A DNA stretch of 64,000 nt from Asterella californica (lineage: Eukaryota > Streptophyta > Marchantiopsida > Marchantiales > Aytoniaceae), in contig JAYKYS010000005.1 in NCBI GenBank assembly GCA_036924285.1, forward strand, positions 25,022,001 to 25,086,000, read 5' to 3'. The position numbers were made by a program, and so were the translations under genes. Within the stretch, counting starts at the first letter, position 1. Each line of letters starts with the position of its first letter. Below, piece by piece: positions 34,960 to 46,137 of the stretch. A model generated the notes under the pieces. It saw nothing but the letters and a program-made list of their open reading frames with translations. It did no database searches and had not been told where the DNA came from.

Positions 34960-36711
34960 TGTCGTGTCAGATTTTGCATGAAGGATGTCCAAGAAAACGT
35001 GAGGTTCCTGGATGTGGAGATGCTGTGTGCTGAACAAGGACGAGACAGAGAAAAACAACCACGAAAACGAATGCTGTAATATATACCAACTCCAAATGTA
35101 TGTACACTGCCGGTTCTTTCTTCCTAAGAACACAAAACTGAGAAACAGATCAGAGCGGTCTGTAATATGCTTCAAAGCCCTAAAACGAACCCGTGAATCT
35201 CAACCTTGACCCAAAACCACCGAAGCGTAGCTCAAAGCAAGAGAAACTTCTCTTTGCTAACAAACAGAGCTGCACCAGTATCACACGATTGAAACCCAAG
35301 TCCAAACCACATCCATGTACAAGCTCTTAGCCAAAGTTAGCTACCACAAGCTGTATATAGCCAACTAGATCTCTAACGAACTCCAAAGGATGAAAACCGC
35401 AGCGGAGGAACCGAAAAAAGTCTATTTGAGAACTTTCTCCTTTCGTCAAACGGTCTTCAGATGTCGATATGGTCTTCTTCCCTGACTCCGTTGGCCTAGA
35501 AAACCTTCAGATCCGACTCCAAACAGCCGAGATATCTCTAATTTTCGGTCGCAGATGATCGAACCTTCCAAAACTCCACCCTGCGGTTTAAAACCGCACA
35601 CACCGCTCAAACGGATCATCTCATCTGATATCCGTCTTCTCTGGTAAGTAGATCTAGCTACCTTGAACCCAACGAGACTCCAAACAAGTCGTTTGGAGTT
35701 CCCCTTGCAAAACCGTGCAAGAAATTTGATCGCAAGTTGTAAAAAACTGACATAAATCGACTCCCTATGGCTCAAAATCGCTCATCACACCCAAACCAAC
35801 AATCCAATCCACACATGGTCTTCTCCTATGCGTAGATGAAGACTCCTTGATCACATAGGCATCAAGAACATAGAGCTTGGCTCATCGATCGCGAAGAACA
35901 AACCAATCTCAAGTCGCAGGTGAACAAAAATCTGATGTAAGCGCTTCGCTGCGAGCCAATTTCACTCAGAATCTCAATTTGCAGAGTTGAAAGCTTTTGC
36001 TCAATTTGCTTCTGATGTCTTAAACCGTCCGATGAAACTTCGTATCGTCTTCAATTTCCTGAAGAACTCGTTGTTCTGATCTTGATGGATCCAAGGACAA
36101 CAAGTTTGGACTCCAGAACGGTCCGAACGGTCCAACTCTCTTTCACAGGTCATTGAAGATCTCCAAATCTCTCTCATGCACCTCAATTTCTCTCAGAACA
36201 CAATCTCCGATCCGTCTCTTCACGAACCGTCTTAACTCACACGTAGCCTGCACATATCTGAACACAATGACACCTTGTGCGCATGATGCATTGGACTTCT
36301 CAATTCTTCAAAACGTCCACTGACAGATCGCAGGAACAAGCTAACCCCTTAAGCAGCCCCCTTACGTCAGTCACAATACGTACAAGAATTCTCCAATAAT
36401 GAGAAAGCAAGTCCCTTGCGTCTTTAGTATAGCGCTTGGAGCCGCAAATATCCAATCAACAGAGTAAACTAGAACCTAGCTTGATTTTCTCTTCTTTCAA
36501 GTCGCATAACTTTTCCACTAGTCGTCCAAATGAAGTAGACAAGATGCCCATGGAAAGTTGACAAGAAGCTCTACCTTTCGATGCGATGAAAGCGAAGATC
36601 CGAAGTCGTGCCAAAACTCTATAAGCTGGAGCCTAGCTTGCTTTTCTCATGAGTGTCTTTGGAGTCACAAGCATCGAAGTCTGAATTTCATGTAGGAGCC
36701 GGTCTACGACA
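34960..36711 (+). repeat. Long LTR, right copy (1.75 kb), plus orientation
   Basis: It starts TGTCGTGTCAGATTTTGCAT and ends CCGGTCTACGACA, so it has TG...CA ends with 6-bp inverted termini. It is the inverse counterpart of 24570-26679 but lacks three of the four 156-bp units. A degraded third copy is at 10665-11130. On its right it abuts LINE sequence directly, so it, or the element it came from, inserted into the LINE. No second direct copy is in the window. Confidence 0.75.
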
Positions 36712-36759
36712 CCACACCGCACGATCTCCTCAGAGACAACCGTCTGCGTTTTCTCCACT

Positions 36760-39700
36760 TCCCCATTCATCCTCATGTTTGTTTCTTCTTCTTCCCAGGT
36801 AATCCATCCTCGCTCTCTTCTGAAGTCCGATGCATCGAACCGATTCTTCATCGTGTTAAAGATGAAGCCTGTTCCAACCGTTTCTCTTCCGTTGAAGTTC
36901 TGCTTCTGGTACTCAGTTGAATTGTAGCCGTCGTGCAGGCCTGTTGTATTAACACTTAGAACAAGGGTCTGTCTTCGAATTGTTTCATGTTTCTTTCCGT
37001 CCAGATCGCTTTCAATATCTCCACAGTCACAAATTGGCTCGCCACCTTTTGTTTTTGCCAGATTTCATCAACCAGGGTCAAGAGATTCGTCAGGTGAATT
37101 GGCTGCCCTTGCAACTTGTTGGTTATCTCCCTCCACGTCTCTCATTTCTTCGCAGCGTGTCTGCATTCGAAGAAACAGTGAGCCATGTTCTCGTCCTCTT
37201 GCTTACACCTGCTGCATTTCGTCTCACACCTGCCGGATATCGCGAGACGAACCGCTGTAGGGAACCTGTGGTGTAAGAGTTTCCATAGTCAGATCTTATC
37301 CTTCGGACCTATTGACGAGGTCCAGATCTTCCTCAGCCTTTTTTCCATCTAGTTTTTTGAGTCATTTCTCCGCCACCTTTGGTTGAGCTTCTCTGAGCCC
37401 TTCGTTTCTTTTGTGATCAGTTTCCTCCAGATTCTCGTCGGTTGGTTCCATCCATCGATCCGCTTGGTTCCTACCTCCCAGTACCAGTTGCTTTCATCTT
37501 CAAGTTTCTTGTCATCTTCTCGTAGTTGAAGCGAGTTCGCCCACTGATTGTAGTGTTGTCATAGCTCAAGGTGTTTCTATCTTCCCTTGTGATGCAAGCA
37601 ATCAGCTGTTGTATTGATTGTAGCTTGTTTCTCTTGACTGTTTGGAGCAGGGACCTCGACGCGGTCACTTCCAGCCACCCTTCGGACGATGTCACTCTCA
37701 AGAGTTTCCCTACTGCCATGTTTTTTCCAATTGTCCGTAGTGCTGGAGTTGCGTGCAGATTCGGTTTTGCTTCGATCCATGTCGTCATTATCATCTTTAG
37801 CATGGGCTTCCTCTGAAGACCTTTGACATGACCAGCCAGCATCAGTTCCTGTGCTGTCCAGCGAAACTCTCTCTCGCTCTTCTTCCAGTTGTGGTGGGCT
37901 TCCTGTATCATCGTTTCTGCCAGCTTAACCCAATCTTCATCTTTGTGCTCCAATATTTTGGAACATTGGACCAGCATCGCCGCTTTGCTTTGGTTCGCAA
38001 ACTGTGTAATGTCGAGCCTTCCATCCAGTTTTTCCGCTTGGGTGTGCCTCCATGCTATTAGAGGTATCTTCCTCTGCCCCTGCTTGGTTTTTCTCCATAC
38101 AAAATCTCTGCACACTTTCTCTAGTCTCTCTGTGTCATTTCTCGGAAAGGCAATCCCTCGTGAATAGGTGTATGGGCATTGCTTTAAGGATATGTTTTAC
38201 GATGATGAGTCTTCTCGTGATTGTGAGTGATCTGTATGCCCAGTAGCTCAATCTCTTCATGATTTTCTGCTCTATGTACTGCAAATGGTTGAGAGCACTG
38301 AGATCTCTTCCTATAGGATATCCGAGGTATTTAATGACTTCTCCCTTCGCTGCAATATGGCAGCTGCATCTCTTCATCCACTCAGGTATCTCCTGGAGCG
38401 TCATCGAGATCAAGGTCTACTTCTTTATGTTTAGCTTTGCTCCCGAAATCTGTTCGTACCATTGGATTGCGCTCTGGACCGCTTCGAAGTTCTCTTCAGT
38501 TGCTTTGATGTGTATCCCTGTATCGTCGACAAAGAGTTGATGCATGAGGGACTTTCCTTCGCTGAATCTGACACCTTGAATCTCTCCTTTCTGTTCTTTC
38601 TCATTCATAATGGACATCAAGGGGACCGTCGCGATGGTGAAGAGAAGGGAGGCTTGCGGGCACCCTTGTCGTACCTCTCTTTCCAGCGTGATCTCCACCG
38701 TGAAGTCTCTGTGGAGATGCACTTTAGATGTTGCATTTTCTATAAGATCTTTGGTCAGCCTGATAAAAGAAGAGTCAATGTTCAATGCCTCCATTGTCAC
38801 CCACAAATACGTATGGTTCACCCGGTCATAGACTTTCTCGAAATCCAGATTGAGGAAAGCCATCGGTGTCTATTTGTACTCCATCCATTCCTTCCCAAGT
38901 TTGAAGGCTAGTATGTTATCCGAGATGTTTCGTCCTCTAATAAAGATGACGGAGCTCCAAAACAGCAAATTGAGAGAAGAGTCGACACAAGACGAGATAA
39001 ATCAGATTATCTTGGAACTAAAAATGGATAAATACTCAGGGATTGATGGTAGGACAGTGGAAGCACTTAAATCCATGGGGGGAAGAAATGGAGGCTGACC
39101 TGCAGGAGATGATCACCTGTTTTTGGAGGACACAAGTACTCACAAGGACGGCGAAACATGGCGTCATCAAACTAATTCCGAAGGAAGGAGAGCTGCAGAG
39201 ACTCTGAAACTGGAGGCCGATATCAATGTTAAACATTGCATACAAGATTATAGCAAAACTAATGGTCAACATACTGCGAGAAGATCTACCCGAACTAGTA
39301 GACAACAGGCAAAAGGGTGAAAAGGCTAAGTGCATGTCTTCTTAGAGTGACCTCTTGTTGGACCTCTGGATCCCTTGTAAACAGACTTTGATAGTATTTC
39401 CGCACTTCTCTTGTTATGTCTTCTCTCTTTGTTAGCACACTCCCTCCTCGGTTTGTAGTGACATCATTGACTCTTTGACCTATTTTGTCTTCAGGATGGC
39501 GAAGAAGTACTTCGATGGGGCGTGTCCTTCCCTAAGTCATTCATAATGACTCCATCTCTTCCACCGTGTCGCTTTCAGGTGCTCTAGCCGTCGAATTTCC
39601 ATTGTAAGTTCACTCAGTTTTTCTACTGCTTCGTTGGATGCTTCTTCGGCAAGTGTGGTGCGTATCCGTTCCAGCTCTACGAGTTTTACCTCTTCTTGTC

Positions 39701-40634
39701 TGTTGTGTTGTCTGACTTCTCTTTCTCTGTTCGCGACTACCTGCTCCGTCGCTCTTCATCTGAGTTCTCATTTTATTCGTGGGTCTTCAACCTGGTTGGC
39801 TGTCTCTTTCCAGCTTTCCTTCATTCTTTGTAGCGTAGCTTCTTCCTTTAGTCGTTTTGGGTTTACTTTGAGGTAGGTTCGGTTTCTAACTTTCTCTGGC
39901 GGTTGTGCAGATAGCAGGCAGAGCACAATCGGGATATGATCCGAGAGTGTTTGCCTACCGTCATGTTGTATTTGAATCTGTGCATTAGTCCATTCCGCTC
40001 TGTTTGATATGTAGAAACGATCTAGTCTAGCTTGGTCGAGTCTTTCTCTTACTCTACACTGTCTAGTATAGTGAGACCCAGATCTCTTGGAGGCCCCCAA
40101 CCATCCGTCCTCGAGGTCCAAGGCTTGGCTAAAGGCTTGTCATTTTCTCCTCTCAGTCTCATGTTGCACTGCCATCCTTCCCACAGTCTTCGGGCGTTTC
40201 TACACTGTTCCGGTCCCCTCTGAAAATCCATCTGCACGTGTTTCACTACGCTTCCATCCACGTCCATGTTGCGATCCTCTCCCGTCTCTCGTTTGACCCA
40301 TGTAAAGAGACGATGCCGATCTCTCCCCCGGTGTTCTATCGTTATCCATGCCACTATTCCGTCCCCCTTCACCCTTCGGTTAAGTATCTTCCAGTCATTT
40401 AAAATTATCATCGCCGCACCAGCACGTCCCTCACTCGTATAATCGACCACGTATCTGTCCGGCTTAACTAGTTGGTTTACGTGAAAGACCGCCTATCCTC
40501 CTTGATCTTCAGTTCTTGCAGTAGCATAACGTCCACCTTCTCTTCATGCATTCATATCCATCTTCTTACTATGCGTAGTCGGTTGGGGTCTCTTAGATCC
40601 TTTACATTCCAGCTAATGATCTTCGTGTTCATCA
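36760..40634 (-). pseudogene. LINE ORF2: endonuclease, reverse transcriptase, C-terminal domain
   Basis: It starts at about 40634 with MNTKIISWNVKDLRDPNRLR, then VDVMLLQELKIKED (endonuclease asparagine and glutamate), and reaches SDHIPIVLCL in 39768-40121 (endonuclease Asp-His). The reverse transcriptase has LNLDFEKVYDRV, VRQGCPQASLLF and FVDDTGI in 38863-38417, with VDD in place of the usual ADD. C-terminal frames 38413-38135 (YLGYPIGRDLS) and 38115-37471 continue it, and a zf-RVT-like stretch (RFPTAVRLAISGRCETKC, about 37250-37190) follows. Many stops and frame changes separate these pieces, for example the TGA after RRWI near the start. Confidence 0.85.
38940..39321 (+). other. Inverted internal segment of the LINE reverse transcriptase
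   Basis: On the plus strand, opposite to the rest of the LINE, this segment reads ELKMDKYSGIDGRTVEALKS, then MITCFWRTQVLTRTAKHGV and WRPISMLNIAYKIIAKLMV, ending ELVDNRQKG. That is the N-terminal part of the same reverse transcriptase. On the minus strand the sequence resumes as FIRGRNISDNILAFKLGK, exactly the part that should come next, and the piece before the inversion ends VTLRRHALSLF. The segment has been flipped without visible loss at the junctions. Confidence 0.8.
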
Positions 40635-40713
40635 TCATTCACTTGGTTTGTTAGCTTTCCTCAAAGTCTTCTTAGAGGGTCTGGTTCCCTCTCTAATCTC
40701 CTTGTTCTTGGAT

Positions 40714-41745
40714 TCATGGCCATGTGTTTTGTTGCTGCTTCAGATCTCTCCTCGTTCCTCTTTGCCGTGGTTGGGTTTCCTCGCTCTTTTTCCTTGCTTC
40801 CCTCCGAGGTGTCGGTGTCTTCTTCTCCGGGATTTTTTCGGCATCATGCTGTTGCTTCCTTTCATTGTATCCTTCATTCTTGCTCCCTTCGTGTTTGCTT
40901 ATCTCAGGTACGGACTTTGTATTTTGCTCGTCTCTCTTTGGATGTAGTCTGCCAGTGTCGTCTTCCCTCTTCCTTTTCTCTTTGCTTATCTCCATTGAAT
41001 ATTCCTCACAGACTGCCTCTTGTTGGGTTTGCAGGTCATCCATGCCTTGGCTGTCTCCTACCCTAAATGCCATGTTATCTTTGACTTCTTCCTCCATGGG
41101 TTATGTCATCTCCGAATCACTGTTTCCTTGTCCTGGCTCGTTAGTATCCTCCTCCTCCGCTCGTTCCTCAATCGCTTCTCCGTGTTGCTTCTCTTGAGGG
41201 AGTTTTTCCTCTTGCTCCTCGTCTTCTGTGACCTCTAGCGTTTTGAATTTGTTCGCAACTGAAGCTGGTGTCCTCTCGACTGGTTTCTCCTTCGTGTGAG
41301 CTTTCCTTGAGCCTTCGACTGGAGTGAAGCCATCCGCCCTTGAGTCTATTCCTTCCCCCTTGTGTGAAGAGGCTGCTAGGTCTGTTGATTTTTGTTTAGG
41401 ACGAAGGGTCGATGGGAGCTTTGTTGTTGCTTTTCTGATCTTGTCTGGACAGTTTCTTGCTAGATGTCCCCTCTTGTGGCACTTGAAGCAAGCGTCCGGC
41501 ATGCTTCTGTAAATGATTTTTTGCAGGTATGCTCCTTCCCTTTCTTCGTCGTTGACATTTAGTACATCCGGCAGGGGCTCATTGAGATTCAGGAGGACAC
41601 AGCCCCTTATACACAGGTACTTGCATTCGCTTGTCTCGTTGGTGATGTATAGTACCTCGCCAATGGTGGAAAGCATTTCCCTTCCAAAGCTCTCATAGTA
41701 AGGGTGTATGTCCGGCAGTTTTACCCATATCGATGACTTCTTCAT
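40714..41745 (-). pseudogene. LINE ORF1, zinc-knuckle protein
   Basis: The frame 41745-41101 begins with a DUF4283-like stretch (SSIWVKLPDIHPYYESFGRE, LLNLNEPLPDVLNV) and has a CCHC knuckle, CFKCHKRGHLARNC, then a charged tail. A TAA at 41101-41103 interrupts; the same frame reopens at 41097 and runs to 40714 with a basic, lysine/arginine-rich end. Either the stop is a mutation or the tail is fortuitous. ORF1 proteins of plant L1 elements bind the element RNA. The N-terminal half of the DUF4283-like domain is missing. Confidence 0.75.
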
Positions 41746-41760
41746 CTGAATTCAACAATC

Positions 41761-43396
41761 TTCTTCTGGAGTCAAAAGATAGAGTCAAAAGATAGAGTGC
41801 GAATGTTCAATGTTTGTCGTGAGGATAGAATTGCATGCAAGAAGTCAGAAGACAAGTGAGATCAGTGATAAGAAGCCTAGATGCGAGAAGTCTTTTGAAG
41901 ACGTCAGTTATCTAGAAGTTGTCTCGAAAGTCTTCTTGGAGGTCACTGTCATCGCAGGAGCCTTCAAACCTTCTTCTGACCATTTCGTAGGACTCTCTTC
42001 AAGAGTATCTCTTCATCTTCTGGTAGGAAGTAAGATGAATTGCAAGGTGTCTTCTTAAGAATCCATGTGATGCTTTGCTTAGTTAGAATTGCGTAGATAT
42101 ATATCAGAAGACGTGATCCAATCAAGAAGTTCTCCCTTAGAATTCTAGAAGATAGAGTAGTTGTCTTTTGGAGGACTGAACTCGTCTTCTGAGAGTGAAA
42201 CTGGACTGTGAGGGCCCGATAAGGATTGAGTCTTAGACTCACAACAAGCATATGTTGTATAGTGTACCAGAAGCTTCAAAATGACTATGCATCCTCGAGG
42301 ACTTGTGTTACCTCAAGCGGAGCTGAGTGCGACCAAACCTTTCATCAAGTAGTTGGACCTTGACTTCTTCACTTGGAATAGAAATCTTGTCGACCAGGGT
42401 TGCTAGAAGAAGTTTGGACAACCCTATCTCTCCGAAACCATATATCTGCCAAGACAGGAGTGGCTAGAAAGAACACCAGTACTGTGGACGGTGGAGTGGT
42501 GGAAGAGAGAGTTCCATCGATGTGAATCCGAGAACAAGGGTTACGAGCTAGAGAAGGGCAAAATTCCCTGATCATTTCAGAGAAATGGCATGTACTCGAG
42601 AGTACTACCTGTCTCTTCTTGGAAGATAGACAAGATAGGAATGGTTGGAAAGTGGAAGCCTACCGGGAGCCGAAGAAGCGACTTCTGGGGAAGCTTTACC
42701 TTCACCTTTTTTCCAAGAGTAAAGCTCAGAAGGTCCGATACCCAGGAGATCAGGATGTGGAATTCCTAGAAGCTGTTTGGAAGGAAAAGTCATGAATTGA
42801 GACACTTTCTTCCACGTCTATGTACATATCGAGTTGGCTTATTTGGGCACCCAGCAGGAGGGCACCTCAACCCCTTCTTCTGCTACTGTATGTGTCCAAA
42901 GGAGACTTGAAGGAGGCTCAGTTGGTCAAGTATGGACCAATGAGACATGAAGGAGTCAAGGAGGAGACATCAAAGGAAGGAAGGCCTGACGAGTACTATG
43001 TCTATCCCTCCAATTTCAGTGTCTAAGGGAGGACTAGACACAATCTCGAAGAAGATCACTAGCCAAACAGATGATTCCAACAGCACATAAGATGCATCGC
43101 CACCGAGGGGGATAGGACCTAAGAGTGTTCCTAAGACTAGCATTTCTTATCTTATCATCCACTCCAGATCTGAATCAGAGTCTTAGGAAGGTACCTCCGG
43201 CACTAAGACCACCAGGTAATTGATTCTTACGCCCTTAGGGAGTCTTCTGAAGACTCCAAAAGACTGAAACTGGGTAGATGTCTCACTGCGACATTGACTA
43301 TGCAGAGAAGGAGGCAAAGCATTAAGAAAAGAGATAGTCTGTCTCTATTGTGAAGAGAGATCTCCCACCGAGGAAGATATTACGAGTGACGTCTTC
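41761..43396. other. Purine-rich, GAAGA-repetitive DNA of unknown origin
   Basis: Short frames on both strands (41964-42251 minus, 42369-42575 minus, 42605-42805 minus, 42820-43026 plus) have no recognised domain. Plus-strand pieces between 42400 and 43026 look like decayed coding sequence upstream of the coiled-coil frames. A 16-bp duplication AGTCAAAAGATAGAGT lies near 41765-41797. Confidence 0.35.
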
Positions 43397-44525
43397 TTGA
43401 GCACAGAAGAAGAGAACAACCATGGTGAAAGAGGTCGAGACATCTTAGATGACAAAGAAGCTTCCGGAGATCAATATGTCAGCATGAATTTGGCTTCTGC
43501 ATGGAGAAGACTAGAGGAGTTCAGTGCCTTCTTCAACATCGAGATCCAGTCAGCTATGGAGATGATGGAGAAGCGGACTAAAGCCCAAGAGAAGCCTCTT
43601 CAGTCCGGATTTGATCTTCGGACTCTGATCCAACAAGAAGAAGCACATACGCAGAGGGTGAAAGCTCTAGAAGTCAACCTCCGTGCTACTGCGAAGATAA
43701 CCAACAAATATAAGACAAAAGCTTCCGCTTTTGTTAAAGAGATGGCTCAACTCCAAAAGACCCATCGGGAGTTGCATGTGCGACTTTAGCAAAGGAGCAG
43801 GAAGTCTGAGGATCAAGGACAAACTGACTGATCTGGTAGCAGAAAAGAAGACTTGAAGTAACCAGCGGGAAGCTGTAGAAGCTATGGCTGCCGAAGAGAA
43901 GAAGCAGCGGATGGAAGCAGAACATCGAATCAAGAAGATCATGGCGCATATGAGAGAAGCCATACGGAAGAGGTTTAACTTCACAGCAGGGAGGAAGCTT
44001 CTCACCTTAGCTCGAACTTGGGATGTTGTCTCCAAGAACATGTTGTTAGAATGTAAAGACAACATGTTCAGATACTTGGATCGGCAGATTGAGGATACGA
44101 AGACACTCTACGGTCTTCTGTTAGTTCTCATCCCTACAGTCATGTCTTTGGATGCCCCAAGACTTTCACATGTTGAAGATCCAGATAAGGAGGAGTTCGA
44201 CCTAACTGTTCATCTTCTTCAATTTCGTACAGCATTGGAATTGAAGAAGGTACGAGAAGAAGCTCTAGAAGCCAAGACGTCTTTTGAAAGACAAAAAGAA
44301 GAACCGGCTTCTCAAGTATTCAAAGTGGAGGTAATGTCTGTCTCTGACCTCCACAATGAGATCGCCACTACTCCAAGCTGCAATGAAATCTTGCTGAAGA
44401 GCTCAGAAACGAAGCGGCGTACGACTTCTCAAAGCTGTCTTCCGTCTTCCGGATCAAGTACAGTTGAACACCTCAGCCGCATCAGAGACGGATGTCACCT
44501 CAGCCCTGCCAGAGGTACGAGCTGA
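43397..44525 (+). pseudogene. Coiled-coil protein, two frames, unknown family
   Basis: Frame 43397-43789 (130 residues) has an acidic start and then heptad-like helices (HTQRVKALEVNLRATAKITN). Frame 43884-44525 (213 residues) continues with AAEEKKQRMEAEHRIKKIMA and a leucine-rich stretch. Between them the second frame can be read upstream from about 43800 (LRIKDKLTDLVAEKKT, stop), so one gene broken by a frameshift and a stop is likely. I do not recognise the family. Neighbouring LINE and gypsy debris suggests a transposon-borne ORF; a host coiled-coil pseudogene is equally possible. No signal peptide or membrane segment is seen. Confidence 0.4.
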
Positions 44526-45700
44526 GCAGCATATTGTACCAGAAGCCAAATCAGATACACAAGCAGGTACATTTGTCATGGATATTCCACCTGGTGACTA
44601 GGAGTAGGTAGAAAAATTAGTTAGGTCCAAAGTTGTTTATACCTCGCTTGATTTTCAAAGAATCAGAGTTAACTGATTTTACCTTGGTAACTCTCTTTTA
44701 TATTTTTAGAATACTGCTCATTTTTAGTTTTAAGTAGACTATGAAAATAAGAAAGGAGAAGAAAGAACTTTCTGTCGTGTAGCAGTAGCATAGTTATACA
44801 TCGATTGTGAAAATCGAAAAGAGAAAAAGAGAAAATCTCGTAGTGAAATAGATAGATGAAATCTAGTGAAAACCGGAATATGAAACAAAGTAACGGGAAC
44901 GGACTGCAGGAGTGAAAACCGGAAAAGAGATGGAGAAGACCACAGCCCCGCAATTCCGTTGCAAGCAGATACTTGTTTATTTCGATTCGGTCCAGAAACG
45001 CGACGGAATGATTGGAAGATTCGTTCAACTACCAGTGCTCTTCACCGGCCGTGAAATTAACCGTGAAATTTCCTGAAAAACGATAACCGGAAAGTCTAAA
45101 ACCCGACGGAGCCGGTGACGCCAAAATCTCACCGATGTGAATGCAGCTTAAGGAGAACGTAGTTCGACGGTATGTATTACATCTTCCGAGCGCTAAAGTC
45201 AGTGAACATCCAGTATGATTTGACTTTAGGTACATGCTGCCATCATTCTTTGTCATATGACTGCGCGTCCGTCAAAGTGTCGAAAGTCTAAAGAGTCAAG
45301 ACCCATCTGTCCATGGGGATAATGTTCACCAGTTGACGGTCGACTCTCGGATCTGCATGCAGCTCCATCTTTTTTTAGCGTGGCTTGGGAGTCAACCTTT
45401 CGCAGTTGACTCCACTCCCATCCCTTACGCATGCACCTAGCCGACGATCGAAGTAGGAACTTCAACTTGGAGGAAGTATCTTCTAGATCACGGTACAGAA
45501 AACAAAGTTGAGAGCTACTCATGATCACTAACGCGGCAGTGAAAACGAGAAGTCGCGCATCTCAGGATTTGGATCTCGGCTCAGCTAGCCAGCGCTCAGC
45601 ATCGGCTCCAGCTAGCCAAGCTCAGAATTCTTGGCCGTGCACGAACAACCAAACTGATCGATTCGGAGGGTACTACCGTACTGTCTGAGGTAGCCGCGCC
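44526..45700. other. Intergenic DNA
   Basis: Minus-strand frames at 44669-45028, 45029-45256 and 45253-45528 lack any recognised domain. Nothing else is supported. Confidence 0.45.
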
Positions 45701-46137
45701 TGTTGTAGGCCTTTGACTTTCATGTATCTGATCCCATTACTTTGAAACGAACTTTCTGAAATTAGATGCTTGGAGTATTATGTGATTTTCCTCACTTCAT
45801 GGTTCTACTTTAGCCTGCACAGTAGTTAGTCTTTTTGACTTTTTCGTCAGCTGCGTCGCGATCGAGCGTGTGGGTACGTACGTAGCTCGGATGCATATCT
45901 CGGAGGCGACTTTCGTACAAATAAATAGCCATAGACGAACTGCAACTGCTATCTCCACAGCAATCACCTCGAAGTTCTTGAGCTGAACATCAGCAGGGTA
46001 GTAAGCACAAAACGATCATATTATTCTCCGGAGGGAGGAAATCCTCACTCATTGAATCGCGATCGGCTCGGCTAGCTCCGCTCGCCAAGTAGCGGAGTGA
46101 ACGATCGAGAACTTTCTGGTTTTGAAAGTCGGGAAAA
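45701..46137 (+). promoter_or_regulatory. Promoter and leader of the chitinase gene
   Basis: A TATA-like ACAAATAAATAGCC lies at 45917-45930, which would put transcription start near 45950-45960 and give a leader of about 180 bases. Two TTGAC cores, the W-box sequence bound by WRKY factors, occur upstream: CTTTGACTTTC near 45712 and TTTTTGACTTTTT near 45833. W-boxes are typical of defence-induced genes, which fits a chitinase, but short cores like these are common by chance. Confidence 0.35.

Larger units (their letters stand above)
36712..41760 (-). mobile_element. Non-LTR retrotransposon (L1-like LINE), broken
   Basis: Two-ORF plant LINE on the minus strand: ORF1 (nucleic-acid-binding, zinc knuckle), then ORF2 with endonuclease, reverse transcriptase and C-terminal cysteine/histidine domain. 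It is truncated at the 5' side inside the ORF1 N-terminal domain near 41760 and at the 3' side by the LTR at 36711. A 380-bp internal piece is inverted in place (38940-39321). Stops and frameshifts occur throughout, so the copy is dead. Confidence 0.85.

Noticed and set aside
24570..36711. A single Mutator-like or giant foldback transposon with 2-kb terminal inverted repeats
   Set aside because: Each arm has its own TG...CA and 6-bp inverted ends like an LTR, and 9-bp flanks at the outer borders (TGGATGTCG and CCACACCGC) do not match as a target duplication. Kept only as an alternative.
40648..41197. Plus-strand frames of 99-157 codons with hydrophobic stretches
   Set aside because: Antisense to LINE ORF1; the apparent membrane segments come from complementing lysine/glutamate-rich codons.
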